DNA of 14,902 nt from an uncultured Bacilli bacterium (GTDB taxonomy: Bacteria; Bacillota_I; Bacilli_A; RF39; UBA660), in NCBI GenBank assembly GCA_948629335.1, contig CAPHZB010000035.1:1-14902 (forward strand), given 5' to 3'. The position numbers and the translations under genes were made by a program. This document shows positions 5,610 through 14,005 of this stretch, in pieces (position 1 is the stretch's first letter; each line of letters starts with the position of its first letter). The notes beneath the pieces were generated by a model, which worked only from the letters and a program-made list of their open reading frames with translations, was not told the origin of the DNA and ran no database searches.

Positions 5610-6917
5610 TTATTCAGAAAAGAAAATCGATTTTTTGACAGTAATTACAGGTCGTATTCCGACAAGTCCACTATCATATGAACATGGCGTTAGTTGACCT
5701 CTCGAATAGACCATCCATGCGGCAGAATACCCGCAACCCATAGCCGACTGACTCGTCCAATAACCTTCTATTTTCCCTTCAATCGGATTATTAGCCATTG
5801 CAGAAGTATATGTGTTGTTATCAGCTACATCACAACCATATTCAGTACTTCCACCTGTACATCCATTTGTGTAATTATAAAGCCATGCATATCTACTGGA
5901 TCCTGGCGTTGTTGCTACTGGCTTCATCCATCCGTCTGTATTACTATAACTATTTCCACTTCCATCTAAATAAAATCTTGAAATTTGATTTTCAATATTT
6001 ATATTACTACTTGCATAACGTTTACTCGGACTCCATTTCAATGTTTCTTCACGATCTGCCCCTGTAATTTCAGCAATCTCATCCGCACGAATCAATCTTA
6101 CTGTATTTTTAATATCTTCCTCCCAGTCTGATGCATTGTTATTAAAATAGGCTGAAACAGAATTAATATTAGCAGGACCATTTGTTGTATTCCATGTGAC
6201 AATAGCTCCCATATTATGATCCAAAATCATTGTATAATTTTCTTCTTCCTCTTTATACACATACCATCTCATACATCCTGTCTTAATTTCTGTTGGTGTT
6301 CCATATTCATTGACATTTGCTAAAGCTTCTTCTTTTGTACAAATTTTAGTTGTGTCTGTTGGATCTAAGTAGACAGTCGCAAAATAGGTTTTTCCTTTTG
6401 CTATTTCTATGGATGCATTTCCTTTTGGCTCTTCTGGTGTATCAGGTGTTTCTGGTATTCCTGGTGTCACAGTCCCTGTTCCATCACATTTATCTAAAAA
6501 TCCTTTTTGTGAAGTACATGTTTTAAATTCTTTTGTTTCCATGTTCATTTCATAATGGACATAATAAGCATTAAATCTTAGATTTGCGGTTTCAACAAAA
6601 CCACTATTTATTTTTATTTCGTTATTTACTCCATTGTAGGGCGTATCTCCTTTGATTTCCAAGTTTAAAATGACTTCATTATTTTCATCTACAACGGTCT
6701 TTCCTTTTACTTTATAGGTTTTTCCATCCGTATTTTCTATATTATTAATCATCAACATATTTTCAATTGTATCTACATAAAAGAGTGCACTTTCCTCAGC
6801 CGCTTTTAATCTTGATTTATTTACTAAACTGAGTATTAATGGTACTGCAATAAGTGCAATAACTGCAAGTATCACAATAACAGCTAGTAATTCAATAAGC
6901 GTAAATCCCCTTTTCAT
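5610..6917 (-). CDS. Type IV pilin-like protein with lectin-like C-terminal domain (435 aa)
   Basis: The prepilin signal MKRG/FTLIELLAV is cut after Gly4. Glu at mature position 5 and a helix to about residue 30 follow. A pilin-like part (about 35-145) is followed by a Pro/Thr/Glu linker (150-165). The C-terminal domain (about 170-435) ends with the pattern G-Y-W-T-S, A-W-x-V-Y and G-I-R-P-V-I-T. Such endings are common in C-type-lectin-fold and DUF6273-like domains of gut bacteria; this assignment is from memory. Eight cysteines fall in four near pairs (134/144, 193/215, 353/362, 395/412), suggesting disulfides. The start is decided by GGAGG (6927-6923), placed 5 nt before the ATG at 6917. 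The in-frame ATG at 6929 is part of that ribosome binding site. The gene follows metG by 30 bp. At 435 residues it is much larger than a major pilin, so a tip or adhesive minor pilin is likely. Confidence 0.85.
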   Translation of the reverse strand: MKRGFTLIELLAVIVILAVIALIAVPLILSLVNKSRLKAAEESALFYVDTIENMLMINNIENTDGKTYKVKGKTVVDENNEVILNLEIKGDTPYNGVNNEIKINSGFVETANLRFNAYYVHYEMNMETKEFKTCTSQKGFLDKCDGTGTVTPGIPETPDTPEEPKGNASIEIAKGKTYFATVYLDPTDTTKICTKEEALANVNEYGTPTEIKTGCMRWYVYKEEEENYTMILDHNMGAIVTWNTTNGPANINSVSAYFNNNASDWEEDIKNTVRLIRADEIAEITGADREETLKWSPSKRYASSNINIENQISRFYLDGSGNSYSNTDGWMKPVATTPGSSRYAWLYNYTNGCTGGSTEYGCDVADNNTYTSAMANNPIEGKIEGYWTSQSAMGCGYSAAWMVYSRGQLTPCSYDSGLVGIRPVITVKKSIFFSE

Positions 6918-6947
6918 CTTTACCTCCATTTTAAAAGTTATGTTCCA

Positions 6948-8516
6948 CTAAACAGCTTTATTTTTAACGCCTAGTTCTTCTAATTTCTTTTCTTTATCAA
7001 TACGTATAAATAATGGTTCAGGATTATTCAGTACTAACCCTTCTGGTATTCCTGCGAAATTGATGGATGCAATTCCTTTATTTTCTACATTTAACTGTTC
7101 AAAAATACGTTTTGATGTATCTGGTAAATATGCCTCTAATAAAATGGCTCCACTACGAATAGACTCTAAAAGATTGTACAAAACTGTTCTCAATCGATCC
7201 TGCTTAGCCTCTTCTTTTGCTAAAACCCATGGCATAGTTTCATCAATATATTTATTACTTCTTCGAAAAATATCAAAAATAAGGTCAATGGCATCTGCAA
7301 TACGTAAATCACTCATTTTTTCTTCTACCCTTTTAGGCGTTTCTAATACAAGTGTTTTTAATTCTTCATCAATTGCTTCTTCTACATGTGGATTGGTAAC
7401 AATTCCATTAAAATACTTTTTAGACATAGAAATTGTTCTATTGACTAGGTTTCCTAAAATATTTGCTAAATCAGAATTAATGCGTTCAATGAAAAGTTCA
7501 TAGGTAAATATTCCGTCAGATGCATAAGGAATTTCATGTAACATATAATAACGAACTGCGTCTACTCCAAATTCACGTACTAAATCATCTGCATAGACAA
7601 TATTTCCTTTAGACTTACTCATTTTATCAGAATTAAATAAAATCCATGGGTGTCCAAAAATTTGTTTTGGAAGGGGTAAATCAAGAGCCATTAACATAAT
7701 GGGCCAATAAATCGTATGAAAACGTAAAATATCCTTTCCAATTAAATGAATATCTGCTGGCCAATATTTTTTAAATGATTCTGTTTGTTCTTCTAAATCA
7801 TATCCTAAAAAAGTAATATAATTACTTAACGCATCAATCCATACATAAATCACATGATTATCATCAAAAGAAACAGGAATTCCCCATTTAAAAGAAGTTC
7901 TCGATACACATAAATCTTGTAAACCAGGCTTTATAAAATTATTAATAATTTCATTTTTTCTTGCCTCTGGTTTTATAAAATCATCATGCGTATTAATATA
8001 CTCTTCTAGCATTTTTGCATATTTATCTAATTTAAAGAAATAGGCTTCTTCGTGTGCCGATTTTACTTCCCTTCCACAATCAGGACATTTTCCATCAACT
8101 AATTGTGATTCTGTCCAGAATGATTCACAAGGTGTGCAATAAAGTCCTGAATACTCTCCCTTATAAATATCCCCTTGATCATATAATTTCTTGAATATTT
8201 TAGCAACAATCTCTTCATGTTTTTTATCGGTTGTTCGAACAAATTTATCATAACTTGTATTCATAACATCCCAAATATTTTTGATTTCCTTTGCAATATC
8301 ATCAACATATTCTTGTGGCGTTACATTTTTCTCCTTTGCCTTCAACTCAATTTTTTGTCCATGTTCATCAGTACCTGTTTGAAAATAAACATCATACCCT
8401 GTAATTCGCTTATAACGAGCAATCGCATCTGCTAAAACAATCTCATATGTATTTCCAATATGAGGCTTTGCAGATGTATAGGCTATTGCTGTTGAAATAT
8501 AAAATTTTTCTTTCAT
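6948..8516 (-). CDS. metG: Methionyl-tRNA synthetase
   Basis: Class I synthetase that charges tRNA-Met with methionine using ATP, in the cytoplasm. The 522-residue product shows the HIGH motif as KPHIGN (17-22), a zinc knuckle with Cys127, Cys130, Cys144 and Cys147, and KMSKS at 298-302. The helical anticodon-binding domain follows, from about 330 to 500. The zinc knuckle and overall layout fit the Bacillus-type enzyme. The separate C-terminal OB-fold tRNA-binding domain of the longer Bacillus subtilis form (about 660 residues) is absent. The start is the ATG at 8516, with GGAGAGG 9 nt before it. An in-frame TTG at 8534 and an ATG at 8525 lie within or too close to that site. A T-box leader upstream regulates the gene by uncharged tRNA-Met. 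No terminator is visible between this gene and the pilin gene after it. Confidence 0.97.
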   Translation of the reverse strand: MKEKFYISTAIAYTSAKPHIGNTYEIVLADAIARYKRITGYDVYFQTGTDEHGQKIELKAKEKNVTPQEYVDDIAKEIKNIWDVMNTSYDKFVRTTDKKHEEIVAKIFKKLYDQGDIYKGEYSGLYCTPCESFWTESQLVDGKCPDCGREVKSAHEEAYFFKLDKYAKMLEEYINTHDDFIKPEARKNEIINNFIKPGLQDLCVSRTSFKWGIPVSFDDNHVIYVWIDALSNYITFLGYDLEEQTESFKKYWPADIHLIGKDILRFHTIYWPIMLMALDLPLPKQIFGHPWILFNSDKMSKSKGNIVYADDLVREFGVDAVRYYMLHEIPYASDGIFTYELFIERINSDLANILGNLVNRTISMSKKYFNGIVTNPHVEEAIDEELKTLVLETPKRVEEKMSDLRIADAIDLIFDIFRRSNKYIDETMPWVLAKEEAKQDRLRTVLYNLLESIRSGAILLEAYLPDTSKRIFEQLNVENKGIASINFAGIPEGLVLNNPEPLFIRIDKEKKLEELGVKNKAV

Positions 8517-8536
8517 TTTTCTCATCCTCTCCAAAT

Positions 8537-8569
8537 AAAAAACGACTAATTCAAAGGACGAACTAGCCG
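8537..8569 (-). terminator. Regulated terminator of the metG T-box
   Basis: On the minus strand CGGCTAGTTC (8569-8560) pairs with GAATTAGTCG (8552-8543) over ten pairs with two wobbles. Six Ts follow (8542-8537). The 5' arm overlaps the end of the T-box, so antitermination and termination are mutually exclusive. Confidence 0.9.
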
Positions 8570-8745
8570 TGGTACCACCTTACTTTGTGAATAATCACCT
8601 TGAATACGTAACGCGTATACACGTTTTCTACTAAATATCGTAGAAACTGTTCCAGAACCATTCGAAATAGCTTTATTTATCTATTTTCACCAACCATAGA
8701 CTCTCTTTAAAACGCTACTATTTTTCTTTCCTTCACCACATTTAT
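8537..8745 (-). promoter_or_regulatory. T-box riboswitch (tRNA-Met) of metG
   Basis: On the minus strand the leader shows the conserved parts in order. They are an AGTA motif within ATAGTAGC, AGAGAG, the stem I apical segment GGTTGGTG closed by TCTAT/ATAGA, a specifier region CGAATGG (AUG codon at 8661-8659), and the T-box AAGGTGGTACCACG (8581-8568). It binds uncharged tRNA-Met through the specifier and the acceptor end; pairing forms the antiterminator and lets metG be transcribed. GAA-TGG could also be read as a Trp specifier, but spacing to the following TCTGG and the metG target favour AUG. Confidence 0.95.
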
Positions 8746-8751
8746 GATGAA

Positions 8752-8780
8752 ATTATAACATACTCTTTTCTATTCTTCAA
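8752..8780 (-). promoter_or_regulatory. Promoter of the metG T-box transcript
   Basis: On the minus strand TTGAAG (8780-8775), 17 bases and TATAAT (8757-8752) preceded by TGT (extended -10) predict a start near 8745. The -35 box lies in the last codons of spoVT. Confidence 0.65.
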
Positions 8781-9303
8781 GATATTTCATGAAAAATTCG
8801 GTTGCAATACGTGCTATTTTCTGTTCTGTTTCCGTAACTACATCTTCTGTTGAAAAAATAACAAATAATCCTACTACATCACCTTCTACATAGATAGGTT
8901 CAATGACATAAGTACATTCTACCACTTCATCTTCTATAAAGTATATTTGTTTTTTATGTTTTTCTAAGATATTATTTCTACGTTCAATAAATGATGCCAA
9001 TTCTTCACTAATTCCTTTTTCTAAGTATTCTTTCTTATATTCCCCCGAAACTGCTATAATATGGTCTTTATCAGTGACAAGAATATTATTTTTTAAAAGA
9101 GAGTAAATAGAATCCGTAAAACGTTGGGCAAAATCTTTAATATTTTTTAAAGAGGAATATTTTCTAAGAATAATTTCTTCGTTCTCATTAATATAAATTT
9201 CAATATTATCCCCTTCACGAATATGAAGATTTCTTCTTATTTCCTTTGGTATTACAATTCTTCCTAATTCATCAATTCTTCGAAATATGCCTGTTGCTTT
9301 CAT
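8770..9303 (-). CDS. spoVT: Stage V sporulation protein T, AbrB-family regulator
   Basis: A 177-residue transcription factor that, in Bacillus, acts in the forespore to tune sigma-G-dependent genes and spore coat and germination functions. The N-terminal 50 residues form an AbrB/SpoVT swapped-hairpin DNA-binding domain (MKATGI, RRIDELGRIVIPKEIRR, REGD). Residues about 55-177 form the GAF-like sensor domain typical of SpoVT, including AVSGEYKKEYL. Length and domain order match Bacillus SpoVT (178 residues), which separates it from the short AbrB and Abh proteins. The ribosome binding site is AAGAAGG, 5 nt before the ATG. No terminator follows; read-through would enter the metG T-box leader. 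The gene is divergent from the pyrophosphatase gene, with 101 bp between. Its presence suggests sporulation or a sporulating ancestor. Confidence 0.93.
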   Translation of the reverse strand: MKATGIFRRIDELGRIVIPKEIRRNLHIREGDNIEIYINENEEIILRKYSSLKNIKDFAQRFTDSIYSLLKNNILVTDKDHIIAVSGEYKKEYLEKGISEELASFIERRNNILEKHKKQIYFIEDEVVECTYVIEPIYVEGDVVGLFVIFSTEDVVTETEQKIARIATEFFMKYLEE

Positions 9304-9373
9304 AAAAACCTTCTTTCTTTTAATAGTTTGTTAAAAAAGAAAGTAAATATACGAACCAAAAATATTTTTTTAT

Positions 9374-9381
9374 GGTATAAT
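9374..9381 (+). promoter_or_regulatory. Extended -10 promoter of the pyrophosphatase gene
   Basis: TG at 9373-9374, one base, then TATAAT at 9376-9381 form an extended -10 element. I see no good -35 box at the expected distance. Transcription would start near 9388, leaving a leader of about 17 nt that contains AGGAG. Confidence 0.6.
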
Positions 9382-9404
9382 GACTTGGTTAGGAGTGATT
9401 TTTT

Positions 9405-11024
9405 ATGGAAAAAATTTATATTTTTGGGCATAAAAAGCCAGATACAGATAGTGTTACTGCTGCAATTGCACTTTCTTATCTAAAAAATCAATTAGGAATG
9501 GATACAGAACCTCGTGTTTTAGGGGATATTAACAATGAAACAAAATATGTTCTTGATTATTTTGATATAAAAGAACCAAAATATCTAAATGATGTAAAAT
9601 TACAAATTCGGGATGTTAATTATCACAGAGATTATGTTATCGATGAAAAAATGAGTATTAAAGAAGCTTATGACTATATGACAGAAAAAGAAATTACTGG
9701 TGTACCTATTATACGAGATAATAAATTTCTAAATCTAGTTACAATTAAAATGATTACAAAACATTTAATAACAAACGATGCTAGACGTTTAGAAACATCT
9801 TATGACAATATTTTAAAAACGTTAGAAGCAGAGGAAATCTTAAGGTTTGATGAAGAAATTAAGGGAAATATCTCTGTTGCTTCTTATAGAAGTACTACAT
9901 TTATGAATAATGTTTGTCTAGGAGAAAACGATATTCTAGTTGTAGGAGATAGGCATAGTATTATTGAATATGCAGCTTTAAATAAAATTAAACTCATTGT
10001 TCTTACAGGAGATAGTTATATTAAAGAAGAACATATAAAAATTGCTAGAGAAAATAAGGTAAATATTGTACGTACAAAAATGGATACATTCACATCGGCA
10101 AAATTGATTGGCCTTAGTAATTATATTTATACGTTAACTGAAAATAATACGCCTTATACATTTGATTACAATGATTATTATGATGATTTTGTAGATAAAA
10201 GTACTAAATTAAGACATAACAATTACCCAGTTGTAGATAAAGAGAATAATTGTCATGGACTTATTCGTATTACAGATATTGATGATAAACAAAAAAAGAA
10301 GATTATTTTAGTAGATCATAATGAGAAAGAACAAACTGTAGATGGAATTGAAGAAGCTGAGATTTTAGAAATTATAGACCATCATAAAATTGGAAATTTT
10401 TCTTCTGTGATGCCAATTAATTTTAGAAATATGCCTGTTGGAAGTACAAATACAATTATTTATAGATTGTATGAGGAAAATAATATTGCTATACCAAAGG
10501 AAATTGCAGGTTGTATGGTTTCTGGTATCTTATCAGATACGTTGTTATTTAAATCTCCTACCACAACAGAATTAGATAAATTTGTGGCAGAAGAACTTGC
10601 TAAAGTTGCGGGAATTGATACAGAGAAATATGGATTTGAGATGTTAAAAGCGGGAGCAAGTCTAGAAGGAAAATCATTAGAAGAAATTATTTATACCGAT
10701 TTTAAAAACTTTAATGTGGATGATAAAAAGATTGCTGTTTGTCAAATCTTCATTATTGACTATGAAGCAATTTCAAAACAAGCAAATGACTATATTCATC
10801 TTTTAAACACAATTACTGAAAATAATAATTATACCCTTGTTTGTTTTGTTGTTACTGATATTATTAATAATGGTTCCTATATTTACTTTAATGAAGGAGC
10901 AGAAAATATTTTAAAGAATTGTTTCGATATGGAAAACTTTGAACAAGGAATTTATATGGATGGTATCGTATCAAGAAAGAAACAGATTATTCCACCAATT
11001 GTAAATTATTTAGAACAAAAATAA
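9405..11024 (+). CDS. ppaC: Manganese-dependent inorganic pyrophosphatase with CBS and DRTGG domains
   Basis: A family II pyrophosphatase that hydrolyses PPi to two phosphates in the cytoplasm, pulling biosynthetic reactions forward. The DHH core is split by a regulatory insert. The start carries FGHKKPDTDS (His9, Asp13 and Asp15 as metal ligands). A CBS motif (about 70-125), a DRTGG domain (about 130-240) and a second CBS motif (241-295) follow. Then come VDHN (303-306) and the DHH signature (325-327), and a DHHA2 domain (about 400-535) with the substrate-binding SRKKQ (523-527). The 539-residue length fits the CBS-PPase subfamily, in which AMP and ADP inhibit and ATP or diadenosine polyphosphates activate. 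That regulation is known for relatives and inferred here. AGGAG lies 9 nt before the ATG. It is the only long plus-strand gene in the window. Confidence 0.95.
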   Translation: MEKIYIFGHKKPDTDSVTAAIALSYLKNQLGMDTEPRVLGDINNETKYVLDYFDIKEPKYLNDVKLQIRDVNYHRDYVIDEKMSIKEAYDYMTEKEITGVPIIRDNKFLNLVTIKMITKHLITNDARRLETSYDNILKTLEAEEILRFDEEIKGNISVASYRSTTFMNNVCLGENDILVVGDRHSIIEYAALNKIKLIVLTGDSYIKEEHIKIARENKVNIVRTKMDTFTSAKLIGLSNYIYTLTENNTPYTFDYNDYYDDFVDKSTKLRHNNYPVVDKENNCHGLIRITDIDDKQKKKIILVDHNEKEQTVDGIEEAEILEIIDHHKIGNFSSVMPINFRNMPVGSTNTIIYRLYEENNIAIPKEIAGCMVSGILSDTLLFKSPTTTELDKFVAEELAKVAGIDTEKYGFEMLKAGASLEGKSLEEIIYTDFKNFNVDDKKIAVCQIFIIDYEAISKQANDYIHLLNTITENNNYTLVCFVVTDIINNGSYIYFNEGAENILKNCFDMENFEQGIYMDGIVSRKKQIIPPIVNYLEQK

Positions 11025-11051
11025 AGCCTAGAATATACTCTAGACTTTTTT
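11025..11051. terminator. Bidirectional terminator between convergent genes
   Basis: AGCCTAGA (11025-11032) pairs with TCTAGACT (11039-11046) around ATATAC with one C.A mismatch, which becomes a G.T pair on the minus strand. Six Ts follow on the plus strand (11046-11051) and TTTATTTTT on the minus strand. It serves both ppaC and the ABC transporter operon, whose stop codon overlaps it at 11050. Confidence 0.8.
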
Positions 11052-13395
11052 ATATATTTTTATTAATAGCATGAATTGGCTTCATTTTTGTTATTCTTAA
11101 AATAGAAAATAGAGATACTATCCATAGTATGCTTATGTAATAGATGAGTAAGAAAGAATAGTTTTCCCTGCACATGTAAAAAGGATGAATGTTTGTCCCT
11201 GTTACTTTTCCATAATAAGAATTACATAGAAGGAGTAACTGTTTACTAAATAAAATAGTAACTAATATTATGATTAAAATAACAACAAATAAAACAATAC
11301 AAAACATTTTAATAATATCTTTATTTTCAGCACCTAATGCTTTTAAGATTCCGATTTGTTTTTGGGAATCTACTATATAGGTTGATACAAAGTAAATGAG
11401 TAGTAATAAGGTAAAAATAAAGAATAATGCAAATAATAAATCTACAAGAAACTTATGTTCAAAAATCCATTCAGAAAATATATTTAAATTACTTAAATAA
11501 TGGCTATAAATGGTATATTGTTTTCCTAATTTAGAGAGCTCTATCTTTTCTATTGGTAGTAAGAATCCCACTTTCTGATAAGAAAATGCATCATAATCAG
11601 ATAAGATTTCTTTGGAAAGGAATGTGGTCTGGTTATCAAAGTAAGCAAATCCTGTTACACCAATGACTTCTACATCGTAGTGCTTATCACTTTTAACATC
11701 TTTTCCATCTATATAAACGTCTAAATTTTCATAAATATCAAATTGTCCATGCATACCAATATATTTATTTATATCAAGTTGTTTAATAAGCTCTTTTTCT
11801 GCTTCATATGGTTTTAAAGAGGGATGATTTGTTATATAAGTTTCTAATTGATCTATATAAGAAATTTTATCAGGCATAATATCGCCTATATTTAAAATGA
11901 CTTGATTTTTTTCTAATTTTGTAGTTTTTTTCCAATTTTTTCCATCATAGTATTCAATTTTGTCATTACTATAATCAATCGTTTGTATCATTTTTTTATT
12001 TTGTGGTATTTTTAAAACATATTGATTATTTGTATCTAAACCAATACGTATATTTCCTTTTAATGTATGCGTAAAATTTTCTTTTACATAAATTTTATCT
12101 TGATAATCACTTTCTATTCCAACAACTCTAATATAATCTTGATCAAACTGATATGTTTTATTTAGAATTTCTTGCTGATTTTTTGGGAATACTCTATTAT
12201 TCTTTTCATCATACACACCATATTTAATCATTTTATCAGCAAGAGATGCAGAAATAACTACCTCTTTTTCTTGTAAAGGTATAGTTCCTAAAAAATTATT
12301 TTCGAACAAAAACTTATCCATTTCTATAATTTGAAGTTCTTCTTCCAGATTTTCCCCTTGCATATTCTCTGTATGAAATAAAGAAGAAAATGTCATCCGA
12401 TTTTGATTCAAATAAACAACTCCTACATTATTCCCTACATGCTTTTGAAGAAAGGAAATATCTTCTTCTCTCATATTTCCTGTTTTCTTTCGTATCTCTA
12501 CTACATTTCTTTTCTCTTCTTTCAACATCTGTAAATGGTTTTCATTTACATTATATTTATATACAATGTAAAGTGAATTTAAAAGAATACTTGAAATAAT
12601 CAATAATAACATAGATAAGACTAATTTTATTTTGCGATGTAGTAGTAATTTGCTTCCTAGTCGAAATAATTCTGTAAAAGGTAATTTTGATTTTTTACTT
12701 GTATATTCTTCTTTGCTGTTAGCAGGAGCACAAATCGTATCTTTAATAATCCTTCCATCTTCAATTTCAATGATTTGACTTGCATATTCTAAGGCATATT
12801 CTCCATTATGCGTAACTAATACGACTAAGATTTCCTCACTGATTTGCTTTAAAAGTTCCATCACTTCTTTTCCTGTTTTACTATCTAAGGAACCTGTTGG
12901 TTCATCAGCTAATATGATTTTTGGTTTCTTTATTAAGATTCGAGCTAAACTCACCCTTTGTTTTTGTCCTCCTGATAATTCATGTATTTTTCTATTCTCG
13001 TATCCCTCTAATCCTAATTTTTTTAAAATTTCTTGAATTTCTTTTTTATTTTTTCTTTTTCCCTGTAGTTTTGCTACTAAGGCAATATTTTCATATACTG
13101 TATACTCTTCAATCAGGCAAAATTCTTGAAAGACAAATCCTACATAGCTATTCCTATATCGAGTATAATCCTTTTCATTAAATGTTTTTGTACTTTTTCC
13201 ATCAACAAACATCTCTCCAGAATCATAAGAATCTAATCCGCCTATTATATTTAATAAAGTACTTTTTCCACTTCCACTAGTCCCTAAAATACTAACCATT
13301 CCTTTATTTGGGAGGATTAAACTAATATCTTGTAATGCTTGTACTTTTTGTTTTTTTATTTTATATTCTTTTTTTACATTTCTTAACTCTATCAT
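11050..13395 (-). CDS. ABC transporter, fused ATPase and FtsX-type permease (781 aa)
   Basis: A MacB-like single-chain half transporter. The ATPase domain (about 1-225) has Walker A GTSGSGKST (38-46), the Q-loop (Gln90), LSGGQ (140-144), Walker B ILADEP (161-166) and the H-loop His196. After a short linker come transmembrane helix 1 (about 257-280), a large extracytoplasmic domain (about 282-640) and three helices (about 649-675, 697-718, 748-768). GILKALGA lies after helix 2, as in FtsX/MacB permeases. The family moves or senses peptides and antimicrobials mechanically rather than forming a channel. AGGAGGGG precedes the ATG at 13395. The gene overlaps the preceding gene by 35 bp and is last in an operon with an upstream FtsX-type permease and two six-helix proteins. 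Peptide export, bacteriocin immunity or lantibiotic resistance are all possible; the substrate cannot be read from the sequence. Confidence 0.9.
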   Translation of the reverse strand: MIELRNVKKEYKIKKQKVQALQDISLILPNKGMVSILGTSGSGKSTLLNIIGGLDSYDSGEMFVDGKSTKTFNEKDYTRYRNSYVGFVFQEFCLIEEYTVYENIALVAKLQGKRKNKKEIQEILKKLGLEGYENRKIHELSGGQKQRVSLARILIKKPKIILADEPTGSLDSKTGKEVMELLKQISEEILVVLVTHNGEYALEYASQIIEIEDGRIIKDTICAPANSKEEYTSKKSKLPFTELFRLGSKLLLHRKIKLVLSMLLLIISSILLNSLYIVYKYNVNENHLQMLKEEKRNVVEIRKKTGNMREEDISFLQKHVGNNVGVVYLNQNRMTFSSLFHTENMQGENLEEELQIIEMDKFLFENNFLGTIPLQEKEVVISASLADKMIKYGVYDEKNNRVFPKNQQEILNKTYQFDQDYIRVVGIESDYQDKIYVKENFTHTLKGNIRIGLDTNNQYVLKIPQNKKMIQTIDYSNDKIEYYDGKNWKKTTKLEKNQVILNIGDIMPDKISYIDQLETYITNHPSLKPYEAEKELIKQLDINKYIGMHGQFDIYENLDVYIDGKDVKSDKHYDVEVIGVTGFAYFDNQTTFLSKEILSDYDAFSYQKVGFLLPIEKIELSKLGKQYTIYSHYLSNLNIFSEWIFEHKFLVDLLFALFFIFTLLLLIYFVSTYIVDSQKQIGILKALGAENKDIIKMFCIVLFVVILIIILVTILFSKQLLLLCNSYYGKVTGTNIHPFYMCRENYSFLLIYYISILWIVSLFSILRITKMKPIHAINKNI

Positions 13396-14005
13396 AGACC
13401 CCTCCTAAATTATTCCTATACTTTATTCCTATTATAACACATGGAATACAAAACCAAAAAAGGTAATGCCAAAGAACATATATACCTGTAAATCCCATAA
13501 AAAGATATCTATATATATTGATAAACAAAACGTTATTTCCATAAGAATATATAAATATGTAGAACATGTAAATAAAGAGGAAAGTTCCTAGTAAATAATA
13601 ATCACCCTTAATTCTTAAATTTTTATCAACACTTACTAAAAAGAGAAAAAGAGAATGTAATATTAGTAGTAAGAAAAATTGAAATGTAGTAATAAAAAGA
13701 ATAGATAGAAAACTCTGTCCTCCTAAAAGAAGTGCTATAAAAAGAACTAAAACAAAAACGATACAACAAACCATACTATTATAAAAGAACAAATGTTGTA
13801 AAAAAGGAAGCAATTTTACTACTTTATCTTCTTTCTTAAATATTGATATGTTTGCAAAGAATACACAACTAAAAAATACAAGTAGATTTTGATAACAGGC
13901 TGAAATAGGAAGTGGTTTCATATCTCGATTGCAATACAAAATACTAAATATGGTGATTAAATTTAAAATGATAAATAGACTCAAATGTAGAAATTTATTT
14001 TTCAT
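13361..14005 (-). CDS. Unrecognised six-helix membrane protein (214 aa)
   Basis: I do not recognise a family. The protein is strongly hydrophobic, with about six helices (near 5-24, 38-56, 78-98, 101-125, 137-157 and 175-195) and a basic C-terminus ending in KKCKKRI. Size and topology resemble small ABC-2-type permease subunits, but no motif proves it. I start at the ATG at 14005; an in-frame GTG lies two codons upstream at 14011. The ribosome binding site is weak (GAAGAG). The gene overlaps the end of the preceding gene by 11 bp and the start of the ATPase-permease gene by 35 bp, so the three are probably translationally coupled and made in step. It is likely a subunit or accessory of the adjacent transporter. 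Confidence 0.7.
   Translation of the reverse strand: MKNKFLHLSLFIILNLITIFSILYCNRDMKPLPISACYQNLLVFFSCVFFANISIFKKEDKVVKLLPFLQHLFFYNSMVCCIVFVLVLFIALLLGGQSFLSILFITTFQFFLLLILHSLFLFLVSVDKNLRIKGDYYLLGTFLFIYMFYIFIYSYGNNVLFINIYRYLFMGFTGIYVLWHYLFWFCIPCVIIGIKYRNNLGGVYDRVKKCKKRI

Noticed and set aside
6918..6947. TAAAAT in the gap before the pilin gene as a possible -10 box
   Set aside because: No acceptable -35 sequence lies 16-18 bases upstream and there is no TGn extension, so I did not call a promoter.
7060..7503. A 147-codon open frame on the plus strand inside metG
   Set aside because: It is antisense to a strongly conserved enzyme, has no ribosome binding site, and its composition reflects the reverse complement of metG codons.
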